Source of the DNA: Euphorbia lathyris
Taxonomy: Eukaryota; Streptophyta; Magnoliopsida; Malpighiales; Euphorbiaceae
Length of the DNA stretch: 64,000 nt
Assembly (NCBI RefSeq): GCF_963576675.1
Contig: NC_088917.1
Coordinates: 75,874,610-75,938,609 of the forward strand
Reading direction: 5' to 3'
The notes below the pieces were generated by a model. That model searched no databases and had not been told where the DNA came from. It saw nothing but the letters and a program-made list of their open reading frames with translations. Position numbers and translations under genes: made by a program. Below are positions 22,180 to 32,240 of this stretch, piece after piece (position 1 is the first letter of the stretch; each line of letters opens with the position of its first letter).

Positions 22180-22754
22180 GAGCCTATGATATGTAACCTT
22201 ATGGTGAAAAGTGTGAGCTTCGTGGAGTATTTTATGAATGGGTCCCGGGTGATGTTGAGACAATGGGAGATATTCAAGAGTTGTCGATAGTGTCCAAGTT
22301 AGTGAAGTGGTAAATCTAGAAATCTCGGATTTTTAACTCAAGAATGAGGAACTAATCTCTATATTAATCTCTATATTCTTAGGGTCATTATGAAGTGGGT
22401 TGACAAGTGCCATCGGGATATTCTATTTGATGTCAGCAATAGGCGAGTAAAGGTTGAGCATATCATCCAGGTTGATGACGTAAGGTATAGAGAAATCTGG
22501 GATTATTCAACTCAAAGTCAATAAGTGCTAAAGGGATTGCTCGAAATTGGGTTGATATGTTTCACCAGGACATTCCATTTAAGGTTGGCTATGAGCGGAG
22601 AAAATTGGTGGCTAATCTTCAAGCTAAGGAAGTGAAGACCGAGAAGGTTTGGGGCTGGTCTGTTTGACATACCGTGGGAATTTGGAAAGAGAATGCAAGA
22701 TCTTGTTAGAGAGTGTTTTGACAAGCTTCATCGAGACATTTCATTTGATGTTGG
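22180..22754 (+). repeat. Three diverged copies of a coding-like segment
   Basis: Plus-strand translations in different frames give KWVDKCHRDILFDV (about 22393-22434), NWVDMFHQDIPFKV (about 22549-22590) and CFDKLHRDISFDV (about 22713-22751). They are separated by about 160 bp each and have similar intervening sequence. The source protein was not recognised. The last copy abuts the copia 5' LTR. Confidence 0.45.
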
Positions 22755-23391
22755 TGTTGAAACACCTTTCCACATAATTTTGATTTGACAAAATTGTTTA
22801 AGTATAATTATAAACATATTCTAAACACACTAAGTTTAAATGCTTTGATTTATTCTACTAATGTGTTTGTTCAATGTTGAGTTAAAATTTTTTATAAGAC
22901 ATAAGGATTAAAAGGCACAAGCCCAATACGAAAGTCAAAGCCCAAGTCAAACAACTCAAGACAACTCGGCCCGCATTTATCAAAACGATGTCGCTGTGTG
23001 TAAAACGCAACTCAGCATGAGAAGGATCTAGAAGACCTTCAGGGAACAACTTCGGAACGAAGCTGCTGAGTTGATTCGACAAAGCGTACGAGACAGCAGC
23101 TGGCTAAGGAAACTTCCAGACAAAGTATTTCTACTTTGGGTAAAGTTCAGACGACACAGTATGCTGTCTAGTTGACTTTACCATAAAAGGAGAGACATTC
23201 TGCGGAGCTGACCAAAAGCTGACCGAAGACAGAAGATACTCAAATCTGATTGGCCGAGAGCTCTGAGCAAGTCAGGATGACAACGACAGGAAGCCGTTTC
23301 CTTCCAACGGTTATTTCGAAATTTGAAATGACTAATGCCTCAAGACGTCTCTATAAATAGTGCCATCAGAAGCTTCATTCTATTTTCTCCC
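22755..23391 (+). repeat. 5' LTR remnant of the copia element (U3 and promoter only)
   Basis: Starts TGTTGAAACACCTTTCC, as does the 3' LTR at 31510. It includes a TATA box at 23352-23359 and then runs directly into gag-coding sequence (GAAACCAAACAACTCAG) at about 23392. R, U5 and the primer-binding site are missing. The deletion is also present in copy 2, so it predates the duplication. Confidence 0.8.
23352..23359 (+). promoter_or_regulatory. TATA box of the copia 5' LTR
   Basis: TATAAATA in the position of the TATA box of the related solo LTR. Transcription from it would begin inside or just before the truncated gag frame, about 100 bp upstream of the first in-frame ATG (23486). Confidence 0.65.
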
Positions 23392-23485
23392 AGGAAACCA
23401 AACAACTCAGATACTGCCTGAGGGGCTGTCCATCACTCGGCCTCCCCTATTCTTCGGGTCTAACTATACCTTCTGGAAGAATAGG

Positions 23486-26400
23486 ATGAAAAATTTCATT
23501 CAGGCTACAAATATGAGTGCCTGGCTATCTATAGTTCAAGGCCCATTTGTACCTGTCGAAGTTGTGGCTGGCCTAACAGTTGCAAAAGCTGAGGCCAAAT
23601 GGACAGAGGATGATCTCAAGAAGCTTCAAAATCACGCTTCGACTATTAATATGCTTCACTGTGCGCTCGATGCTGCAGAATATAATAAAATCTCAGGTTG
23701 TGAGTCGGCGCAAGAGATCTGGAAGAAGCTGGAAGTCACCTACGAAGGAACAAATAAAGTAAAGGAGTCCAAGGTGAACCAGCAGATGAGACTGTACGAG
23801 CTGTTCGAGATGAACAATGATGAGGGCATATCTGACATGAATGCAAGGTTTACCAACATCATTAATAAGCTCAAGAGACTTGGGAAAATCTTCACTGAGG
23901 AAGAACAAGTCAAAAAGATACTCAGGAGTCTTCCTAAAGACTGGCAAGCAAAGAAGACCGCTGTTGAGGAAGCTCAGGATTTAACCACCTTCAAATATGA
24001 TGAACTCATCGGCTCGTTGCTGACCCATGAGATATCTATGAAAAACTTCGAGGTGAAGGAAAAATCTGAAGACAAGAAGCAGAAGTCTCTTGTCATGAAA
24101 GCTGACTCCACTGACGGGAGCTCAACAGATGATGAGGAGATGGCTATGTTCACAAGGAAGGTGAAAAGGCTCTTCAGGAAGAATGACAAATATTCTAAGA
24201 AGCCATACAGAAAGTTTGATAAGTATAAAGCTGACTCCAACGACAGCAAATACAAGAAAGACAACTCAAAGCCCATTACATGCTTTGAATGTCACCAAAC
24301 TGGCCATATAAAGTCAAGCTGCCCCACGCTGAGGAAAGATAAGAAGAATAGCAAAAAGGCAATGGTGGCTACATGGAGCGACAGTGATGAGTCTTCATCA
24401 ACAAAAGCTGAGGCCACCGAGTCAGCAAAGATATGCTTCATGGCTGACGAACTTGCTGAGCCATGCGTCTATGAGCATGCTGACCCCTACGTTGAATCTG
24501 ACGATGAGGAGCAATCAAATGAGGTAAGCCTGAGATGTGCCAAGAAGTCAAAGATGTGGTATATCGACAGCGCATGCTCGAGGCATATGACTGGTGATGA
24601 AACTCAGTTCATCACGGTTGAGTATAAACGAGGAGGAAGTGTAAGTTTTGGAGACAACAAGAAGGGTAAGATAGTAGGGTCAGGAACCATTGGAGGTAAT
24701 CCTACTATTGAATCTGTCTCCCTAGTCAACGGACTCAAATATAACTTACTCAGCGTAGCTCAGCTATGTGACAATGGGAGAAAAGTTATATTTGATGCTA
24801 CTGGATGTAAAATATACGAGGGTGAATCAAATGAGTTAATTTTAACTGCCCCTCGTATAGATAATGTCTTTATGCTAGACTTAGAGAAAAAGTTTTCAAA
24901 AAATATATGCTTAGTATCAAAGGAAGAAAATTTCTGGCTATGGCACAGGAGACTTGGTCATGTAAGCATGGACCTCCTGGCCAAATTAGCAAGAAAGCAA
25001 TTGGTTGAGGGACTGCCTGAACTTAAATTTGAAAAAGATCAATTATGCCACGCTTGCCAAGCTGGAAAACAAACCAAACAATCTTTTCATAGCAAAAACA
25101 TTGTCTCAACTAAGCGTCCGTTAGAGTTACTACACTTGGATCTCTTCGGTCCAGTCCAGCCACTGAGTCTGGGTGGAAGAAGATTTTCCTTGGTCATTGT
25201 AGATGACTTCTCTCGGTACACTTGGGTCATCTTGCTGAGTAGCAAGGATGAGACCTTTGAGACATTTTCAAATTTGGTTAGAAAAATTGAAAATGATAAA
25301 GACCTAAAATTGGCTCACATCCGAAGTGATAATGGTGGAGAATTCAAAAACCAAAAGTTTGTTGAATTCTGTGAAGCCAGCGGCATTGACCACAATTTTT
25401 CTGCTCCTAGAACACCTCAACAAAATGGGGTTGTAGAAAGGAAGAACAGAACTCTGGTTGAAATAGCCAGGACAATGCTGGATGAGCATAGGCTTCCAAA
25501 GTATTTTTGGGGAGAGGCTGTTAACACAGCGTGCTATATTCTTAATAGGGCTCTAGTTAGACCTATACTCAAAAAAAACCCCTATGAACTTTGGAAAGGA
25601 CGAAAGCCCAATATTGGATACTTTCGTGCCTTTGGCTGTAAATGCTTTATTTTAAATACCAAAGATAGCTTAGCAAAGTTTGATTCAAAAGCTGATGAGG
25701 CTATCTTTTTAGGCTACTCAACAAACATCAAAGCATACAGAGTTTTTAATAAACGAACTCAAGTTTTAGAAGAGTCAGTACATGTTGAGTTCGACGAGAC
25801 TAACCCTGCAGAAAGATACCAGCCGCTGACCGAGGATGATCCACGCTCAGTAACCGCTGACCAAGAACCAGCTACTGAGTCATTCACTAAAAGGCTGACC
25901 AAGAGTAAGAGTGAACCTAAGATTACTTTCACTGACCCATCTACTTCTGCAGAGATTGTTGAAACACAGACAGCACAAGACATAAATCTACCTAAAGAGA
26001 TAAGGATTCCAAGAGGGCACTCAGAGAGTGCAATCCTTGATTCTGCTGGGAATACCCTGATGACAAGGAATCAACTCAGGAAGTACCTCAGCAATGTAGC
26101 CTTCGTCTCAGTACAGGAACCTAAGAACTTCGCTGATGCTGAGGAAGATGAATTCTGGATGTGCGCAATGCAAGAGGAACTTGACCAATTCAGAAGAAAC
26201 GATGTATGGGAGCTAGTGCCACATCCAAGGAGTCAGAAGACCATTGGAACAAGATGGGTCTTCCGCAACAAAATGGATGAGCAAGGAAATATAGTCAGGA
26301 ACAAAGCAAGGCTTGTAGCTCAGGGCTACAGTCAGAAAGAAGGTATTGACTACGGTGAGACCTTTGCCCCAGTGGCAAGGCTAGAAGCTATTAGGATCTT

Positions 26401-27646
26401 ATGTGCATACGCATCTTACATGAACTTTAAATTATTCCAAATGGATGTTAAGATTGCATTTCTTAATGGAGTTATAAACGAGGAAGTTTATGTTAATCAA
26501 CCTCCAGGGTTTGAGGATCCAAAATTCCCAAACCACGTTTATAAACTCAAAAAGGCTCTGTACGGCCTCAAGCAAGCACCACGTGCTTGGTATGAGAGGT
26601 TTACCAGTTTCCTGCTGACTAGAAATTATGTCAGGGGCAAAGATGATACAACCTTATTCATTAAGAGAAAGGGTAAAGATACCCTGCTGGCTCAAATTTA
26701 TGTTGATGATATAATATTTGGTGCAACTAACGAATCAATGTGCAAGGAATTTAGCAAACAAATGCAAACTGAGTTTGAAATGTCGATGATGGGAGAACTC
26801 AACTTCTTCCTCGGACTTCAAATAAAACAAGGAAAGAATGGCATCTTCATCAGTCAAGCTAAATATGCCAATGAGATATTAAAGAAATATGACTTGGAGA
26901 ATTGCAAGCCAATATCCACTCCTATGGGCACTGACACTATCCTCTGTGCTGACGAGAATGGTAAGTCAGTAGACAGCAAATTATATCGAGGTATGATAGG
27001 CTCTCTACTTTACTTAACATCCAGTAGACCGGACATTCAGTTCTCAGTATGCTACTGTGCTAGATATCAATCTAACCCTAAGGAATCTCATTACATAGCT
27101 GTAAAAAGAATCCTTAGATACTTGCAAAGCTCAATGAACGCAGGTTTATGGTATCCCAACACACATAGCTTTACACTCGTTGGATACACTGACGCTGACT
27201 ATGGTCGAGACAAGCTAGAATGGAAAAGCACCTCTGGAGGATGTCATTTCTTAGGAAGCTGTCTTGTATCTTGGTTCAGCAAGAAGCAGGCGTCAGTAGC
27301 CCTGTCTACCACTGAAGCTGAGTACATTACTGCTGGTCACTGTGTTGCTCAAGTCCTATGGATTAAGCAACAGCTTGAAGACTATGGTGTTCAAACAAAG
27401 ACAATTGAGGTCAAATGCGACAACAAAAGTGCAATTGATCTATCAAAGAACCCAATTCAACACAGCAGAATGAAGCATGTCAGCATAAGGCATCACTTCA
27501 TTAGAGACCATGTACTCAAAGGTGAGATAAAGTTGATCTACGTCCCAACGGATGAGCAGCTTGCGGATATCTTCACAAAGCCACTGGCTCGTGAACAGTT
27601 TAGCATACTGAGAGAAGCCATTGGTATGTTTAATCCTCTTCAGTAA
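23486..27646 (+). CDS. Copia Gag-Pol polyprotein, N-terminally truncated
   Basis: The frame is open from 23357 to the stop at 27646; 23486 is its first ATG. Numbering residues from 23360, domains in order are: Gag, with a CX2CX4HX4C zinc knuckle at 308-321; aspartic protease, with DSA at 403-405 instead of the usual DSG; GAG-pre-integrase HHCC region at about 527-570; integrase with D594, D657 and E693 (exact D-x35-E spacing); reverse transcriptase with YVDD at 1114-1117; and RNase H with the GYTDAD motif near 1276-1281 and the STTEAEY block at 1316-1322. These enzymes process the polyprotein, copy the RNA and insert the DNA. The normal Gag start, just before the [18 protein letters not shown] block, is deleted. 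A single frame for Gag and Pol is usual for plant copia. The intact frame contrasts with the missing primer-binding site, so the copy should not be able to transpose on its own. Confidence 0.9.
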   Translation: MKNFIQATNMSAWLSIVQGPFVPVEVVAGLTVAKAEAKWTEDDLKKLQNHASTINMLHCALDAAEYNKISGCESAQEIWKKLEVTYEGTNKVKESKVNQQMRLYELFEMNNDEGISDMNARFTNIINKLKRLGKIFTEEEQVKKILRSLPKDWQAKKTAVEEAQDLTTFKYDELIGSLLTHEISMKNFEVKEKSEDKKQKSLVMKADSTDGSSTDDEEMAMFTRKVKRLFRKNDKYSKKPYRKFDKYKADSNDSKYKKDNSKPITCFECHQTGHIKSSCPTLRKDKKNSKKAMVATWSDSDESSSTKAEATESAKICFMADELAEPCVYEHADPYVESDDEEQSNEVSLRCAKKSKMWYIDSACSRHMTGDETQFITVEYKRGGSVSFGDNKKGKIVGSGTIGGNPTIESVSLVNGLKYNLLSVAQLCDNGRKVIFDATGCKIYEGESNELILTAPRIDNVFMLDLEKKFSKNICLVSKEENFWLWHRRLGHVSMDLLAKLARKQLVEGLPELKFEKDQLCHACQAGKQTKQSFHSKNIVSTKRPLELLHLDLFGPVQPLSLGGRRFSLVIVDDFSRYTWVILLSSKDETFETFSNLVRKIENDKDLKLAHIRSDNGGEFKNQKFVEFCEASGIDHNFSAPRTPQQNGVVERKNRTLVEIARTMLDEHRLPKYFWGEAVNTACYILNRALVRPILKKNPYELWKGRKPNIGYFRAFGCKCFILNTKDSLAKFDSKADEAIFLGYSTNIKAYRVFNKRTQVLEESVHVEFDETNPAERYQPLTEDDPRSVTADQEPATESFTKRLTKSKSEPKITFTDPSTSAEIVETQTAQDINLPKEIRIPRGHSESAILDSAGNTLMTRNQLRKYLSNVAFVSVQEPKNFADAEEDEFWMCAMQEELDQFRRNDVWELVPHPRSQKTIGTRWVFRNKMDEQGNIVRNKARLVAQGYSQKEGIDYGETFAPVARLEAIRILCAYASYMNFKLFQMDVKIAFLNGVINEEVYVNQPPGFEDPKFPNHVYKLKKALYGLKQAPRAWYERFTSFLLTRNYVRGKDDTTLFIKRKGKDTLLAQIYVDDIIFGATNESMCKEFSKQMQTEFEMSMMGELNFFLGLQIKQGKNGIFISQAKYANEILKKYDLENCKPISTPMGTDTILCADENGKSVDSKLYRGMIGSLLYLTSSRPDIQFSVCYCARYQSNPKESHYIAVKRILRYLQSSMNAGLWYPNTHSFTLVGYTDADYGRDKLEWKSTSGGCHFLGSCLVSWFSKKQASVALSTTEAEYITAGHCVAQVLWIKQQLEDYGVQTKTIEVKCDNKSAIDLSKNPIQHSRMKHVSIRHHFIRDHVLKGEIKLIYVPTDEQLADIFTKPLAREQFSILREAIGMFNPLQ

Positions 27647-28105
27647 ATTCCTGTACTAAATGAATATGCATGCTGAGTGAATTACTATGCTGAATGATTG
27701 TCTTTGCTGAGTACTCATTGAAATTGATTAAACAGCAAATACTGAGTAAATTTTCACACTGAGTAAGTTAGTTTTAAACTTAGCAAATCATCCCTTTATG
27801 CAACACTGACCACTCAGAATATCAAACGCTTAGTATTCTAAACGCTGAGTGTTAGATCCGTTAGAATAAATGCAAAAGCACGCGTATAGCCACCTAGGAT
27901 GACGTACGCGCCGAATGTGTCATAAATGCCAGGAACATTGTCGGTTCACAATCCCGAGGCAAAACTGACACATGGATTCGATAAGATCCATTCTCCACCG
28001 CTATAAATAATGGGTAAATCCCCATTGTTTCCTCTTTACGTTTATCGATTCTCCTGGCAAAGAACTCTCTCTCTAAAAACCTTCTAAGCTTTCCCATCTT
28101 CAACT
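27647..28105 (+). other. Spacer between copia pol and the 3' ORF, with internal TATA box
   Basis: Non-coding; dense in CTGAG/CTGAC/CTCAG motifs. It contains CTATAAATAA at 28001-28010, about 105 bp before the ATG at 28106, a good promoter spacing for the downstream ORF. Confidence 0.55.
28002..28008 (+). promoter_or_regulatory. Candidate internal promoter TATA box for the copia 3' ORF
   Basis: TATAAAT in GC-containing context (CCACCGCTATAAATAATGGG). It is followed by a pyrimidine-rich leader and the first ATG of the 3' ORF. Promoter activity is inferred from spacing only. Confidence 0.4.
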
Positions 28106-30982
28106 ATGACTAAAGTTTCATTAAACATTTCCGGTGCCGGCCACCCTAAGCCCAGCTCCGATGAAACCTCCAGGCAAACCTCTGTGCCGGAATCTACCAA
28201 GGTCACTACGCCAAGCAAAGGAAAAACTGGCCAAACCTCCTCTGGTAAGGGAAAGCCTGACAAAGTCAGGACCTATTCAAAGGTCTTCGAAAACATCCGA
28301 GAATGGAAGGTTGAGCCCTCAAGATGGGTATCTGAAGCCTTCGTACAATCCGAACAACCCTTCTATGAGTGGATTTCACAAAATGGATGGACTGAGCTAT
28401 TTTCGATTAGGATCCCACCTATCCTGACCTTGTAAAGGAGTTTTACCACAACCTTCGTGTTGCCAATGATAACCAGGACTACTTGGTAACCGTGGTGAAA
28501 GAGAAAACCATCTTCATTAACCCTCTCTACCTAGGGAATCTGCTCAAGTTAAAAACTGAGGGAGCAAGGCTAAGGAGATCTGGAGATCAGGATGGTACTG
28601 GGTACGAGGTCAACTTCTGTAAACCTGAAGGCCACTCAGGAGAAGTATCCAGTTCCTCCATGGGTCAGCACCAAAAGATGGCTCATTATCTGCTGAGTTA
28701 TTTTATCTATCCCAAGATTAACTGCACCACCTCAGCAACAAACTTCGAGCAATGCTTTATCTGGCATATGCTGACGTACAAGCCGATCAACATGCCAGTA
28801 TTCCTCATTGCTGGCTTCCAAAGGAGTACCGGAACTCTAAGGCTAGGATCACTCATCACTAGGATCCTCATTGATCATCAGATAGACCTGACCGATGAAG
28901 TAAGAGCTAAAGGATCTGAGATCACAGCAGCTTCGCTGAGAGCGTTGAAGTTCGGTCAGCCTCTGAAGAAAGGAAAAGCTGCTGCTGCTGCTGCTGGACA
29001 AGCTGAGAAAAAAGTTGTTCCGCAGAAAGGGAAAAGAACTAAGGCCCCCGCTTCTCGTAAGAGGAAAGCTGTTGAGACTCCTTCACATGATACTGAGTCT
29101 CCAGCTAAGAGGCAAAAGTCAGCTAGTACTAAGGGTCAGGAGAGACCTAAGTCAGCTGATAAACGAAGCAGACAAGATGAGCCTGAAACTGAGGACAGAA
29201 CTGATGCTGATGTGCAACCTCAGAAGAAGCACAAGTCTTCTACACTGACTCCCCTCGATGATATCCCTACTGACATTGTTGTGCCTGGTGACTCTCACTA
29301 CACATAGTGTTTAGTAACTGTGTCTGAGGAACAAGAAGAAGAGGTGCATCTGGACGACCAGTTTATTGCAAAAGTTGAGGAAGAATTGGATGGGGATTCT
29401 GATGACGATGATGAGAACAACGATGATGCTGACTCCGAGGAGACAACTAGTGAAAACGAAGCTGAGCAAGCCAATACTGTGTTGGCTGCTGGAGAAGAAC
29501 AAGAACTTGACCAACACAATGTTGATCAAGTCCAAGAGCAAGCTGACCAGCTAAATACTGAGCAAGAAGAAACTTCTCCATCTCACTCAGGCGAATCTAT
29601 TCTGGGCTGACAATCCTCCTCGCAAAAGAAGATTGGTTAAAGCAAGTGAAAAGACAGTCAGTGAGCCTCCTGTACAACCACCAAATCTTCCTGACTTCGT
29701 TATTCAAAAGCCAACCCAGGACCCTTCTGCTCTGAAGCTAAAAAATTTCAAACGACAACAACCTTCTACTGTATCAACATCTATAGAAAAGCAAGTCTCT
29801 GTTTCTTCTCAACAGGAACATACCGACTTAAGTGCTTCCGCCAACTCAACAAGTCAGGTTGAGGCGATTACTGTCAATGCTGTCCATCCAAGCATTGTGC
29901 TGACTCCAAATGTATCTGCCCCCATCAGCACTGATAGTATTCGAATTTCTAGTTCTCCACTGAACATCTCTGCCGATCAATCAACCCTACCAGAACCTCA
30001 AGTGCAGATTGGAACAACACTACCAGTCACTGACCACGTCATTCCTCTAACTCCTCTCCCTACCGGTCACACTGATGTCACTGAAGGTTCTCAAAGTTAT
30101 CTAAATGCCACTGAGTCTGGCAAAAGAATAATCGACTCAGTGCAAGCTTTGATTAAAGACCTTCAACAATCTACTCCTCCTGCTGCTGGGTCTTCAACTA
30201 TTAAGACTACTCAGCTTTCCCAAGTCACTCAGCTTCTCAACGAAGTTAAGGGATTTAAGGACTTGCTGAACGTCATCATTACTTTTCAAGCACAGCAAGC
30301 TAAGCAGGACTCCATCGCCAAGCTGGCTGAGATCCAGCTGACAACCGTTCAACACTTAAACGCTCTACAACAACAAGTTCAGAACTTGTCAGCTGCGAAC
30401 CAAGGCTATGCAACCTCTGCTGAAGTCAAGATGCTCTTTGCTCAGATTCACACCGAGCAACTCAAGACCAATGAGCAAATGGTCTCGTACTCTCAGTGCT
30501 TAGTAGAGCAAATTGGTGAAGATGTTCGATTGCTGAATTTGAACAAGCAGGAGATGGACACTGACGCAATGAAACAAAACGAGATGTTGTCCATCACCAG
30601 ACAAACCTTCAATCACATTCGTCACAGCAATGTTCAGCGTCAATACTTTGATACCTACTTACTCAAAACCTTCCATCAAGTCATTGCTGGACTGACTGAT
30701 GCGCTTATATGGATTGGTAAGTCTGAAGCTTTCATCGTCAGTATGATCAGCGCTGCCGAACTCAATATACCCGCTGAAGTCTCAGATCAGGGAGTTGCCA
30801 TTTTTTATGGCGTCAATGAAAGCGCTGACAGACTTAAAGCACTGTCCAACGAACTGACCAGGGCCGTCTTAACCGACAGCTTTAGGATTCCTCCTCCCGA
30901 TGCTGACAAAACGGGGGAGAAAACACAAGCGAGAACACAGCATGAGTTTAGTAGTCAGTCTAAACAGAAGAAAAAGAAATAG
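28106..30982 (+). pseudogene. Copia 3' ORF (position of SIRE 'env-like' ORF), broken by frameshifts
   Basis: Four open segments lie in order: 28106-28435, about 28436-29307, 29320-29610 and 29633-30982. They are separated by a frameshift near 28420, a TAG at 29305-29307 and a frameshift near 29605-29630. The first part has a Ser/Thr/Lys-rich start and then a domain (EFYHNLRVANDNQDYLVTVV) like the 'putative plant transposon protein' domain. The middle is a basic KKGKRTK..SRKRK tract (nuclear-localisation-like) followed by an acidic tract. The last 449 codons are Gln-rich with heptad-like leucines (about 30230-30560), suggesting a coiled coil. SIRE elements carry an extra ORF here, often called env-like; I see no clear signal peptide, and a nuclear or structural role is as plausible. 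Confidence 0.65.
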
Positions 30983-31496
30983 ATATATGCTAGCTCAGTA
31001 TGTAGTAGTCTCTATGCATGTCCTTAACTTTTGTTTGTAAACACTAACTACCTATATTAAATATCATACTTGCATCTTCTGTTCAAACTCTGAGTTATGA
31101 ATTATTTGTATAAGATGCTGTGTATTATGTTATTTTGTATCTTCAATTAACTCAGCTATGTTTAAGGCCTATAAAATTCATTGATTGAACTAAATGCTGA
31201 TAACATGTTTGACACTGACCTATATGTTTATAAAACTCATTGAACAACAAATTACTCAGCGCCCTCTGAATGATAAAACCTTCCGCTTAAACACTGAGTA
31301 AAGTAGAATATGTTCCATGAGCTGACCTATATCTGAAAAACTGACTTTAGACTTACTCGATTAAACCTTTAAATGTTTAGAGTAAAACTAAGTCAGCAGC
31401 TCAACTCTTACGGGGGAGTTTGCTAAGTTATAATAGGTCAACTATCATGGGGGAGCTCAATACTGAGTTCCTCGCTGAATAGTTTTGCCAACATCA
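30983..31496 (+). other. 3' untranslated region of the copia element
   Basis: No ORF. It is very rich in CTGAG, CTGAC, CTCAG and GTCAG (about a dozen in the last 350 bp). GGGGGAG purine blocks occur near 31411 and 31450 before the final polypurine tract. Confidence 0.6.
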
Positions 31497-31509
31497 AAAT
31501 GGGGGAGTT
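31497..31509 (+). promoter_or_regulatory. Polypurine tract of the copia element
   Basis: AAATGGGGGAGTT directly precedes the 3' LTR start TGTTGAAACA at 31510. This is the expected plus-strand priming site. Confidence 0.8.
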
Positions 31510-31682
31510 TGTTGAAACACCTTTCCACATAATTTTGATTTGACAAAATTGTTTAAGTATAATTATGAACATATTCTAAACACACTAAGTTTAAATGCTT
31601 TGATTTATTCTACTAATGTGTTTGTTCAATGTTGAGTTAAAATTGTTTATAAGAGATAAGGATTAAAAGGCCCAAGCCCAAT
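31510..31682 (+). repeat. 3' LTR of the copia element, first 173 bp, interrupted
   Basis: Matches 22755-22926 until AAGCCCAAT, after which the Ogre-like LTR starts (TGTAGACACC at 31683) while the 5' LTR continues ACGAAAGTC. The rest of this LTR should lie beyond the far end of the second duplication unit, outside the window. Confidence 0.88.
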
Positions 31683-32094
31683 TGTAGACACCGAGTCGGA
31701 GGACCTGTGACGAAAACCTGAAAACAAGACGGTCGAAGCGATTGATTCCGGAAGTTTTGAAAAATATATAAAGAATAATAAGCGGAGAAAAATTGACGGC
31801 ACGGCGCGGGCACGCAACGGCATCCCGCACGCGGACGACGATGGCCGAACGCCCGCTTGACGGCTCGAGACGTGCGCGCGGCGTCCGTCGGACGCACCGC
31901 GAGTGGCACGCTCTCGACGTCCGAGCAATGCCTGGGACCGCTGGCGGTGCACGCCCTCGTGGGCCGTTGAGCGCACGCGCCTGGCAGCGTGAGGCGCGCG
32001 TTCGGCGGCCGCGACGTGCGAGCGTCTGGCTGCACGGAACGCGCGCTCGGCGGCCACGGAGTGCACGCGTCCGACGGTGCGGGGCACGCCCCGA

Positions 32095-32204
32095 GGGTCG
32101 CCGGGCGGCCGCCCAACAAGGTTGGGCGGTAGCCCAACACTAGGTTGGGCGGCCGCCCAACCACAATGGGCGACGCCCAAATTTTTTTGGGCGTCGCCCA
32201 TTGT
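32095..32204. repeat. Array of short GC palindromes in the 5' LTR
   Basis: Three spaced units of the type TTGGGCGnnCGCCCAA (one imperfect) are followed by a perfect 19-bp stem (32163-32181 and 32186-32204) with a TTTT loop. It lies 20-130 bp upstream of the TATA box. The 3' LTR has about seven such units before the same terminal hairpin. Confidence 0.85.
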
Positions 32205-32208
32205 TCCA

Positions 32209-32240
32209 GGATCCGTTTCCCTATATAAGGGCACGGATCC
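32209..32240 (+). promoter_or_regulatory. Core promoter of the Ogre-like LTR: TATA box inside inverted repeats
   Basis: TATATAAG at 32222-32229 lies in the near-palindrome CCCTATATAAGGG, which is flanked by GGATCCG (32209-32215) and CGGATCC (32234-32240). The 3' LTR keeps the TATA (47635-47642), but its left arm has become GGATTTG. Confidence 0.7.

Larger units (their letters stand above)
22755..31682 (+). mobile_element. SIRE-like copia retrotransposon, 5'-deleted and interrupted at its 3' LTR
   Basis: Element order is 5' LTR remnant (22755-about 23391), gag-pol (to 27646), extra 3' ORF (28106-30982), polypurine tract (31497-31509), and start of the 3' LTR (31510-31682). The 3' LTR is cut by insertion of the Ogre-like element. 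The first 173 bp of the two LTRs differ at about four positions by eye. Against the complete solo LTR at 12417-13733, the 5' LTR has lost about 0.7 kb after its TATA box together with the primer-binding site and gag start. Confidence 0.88.

Noticed and set aside
23360..23485. Upstream start of the copia ORF at 23360
   Set aside because: The codon is GTG inside the LTR promoter region; the first ATG is 23486, and the native Gag start is deleted.
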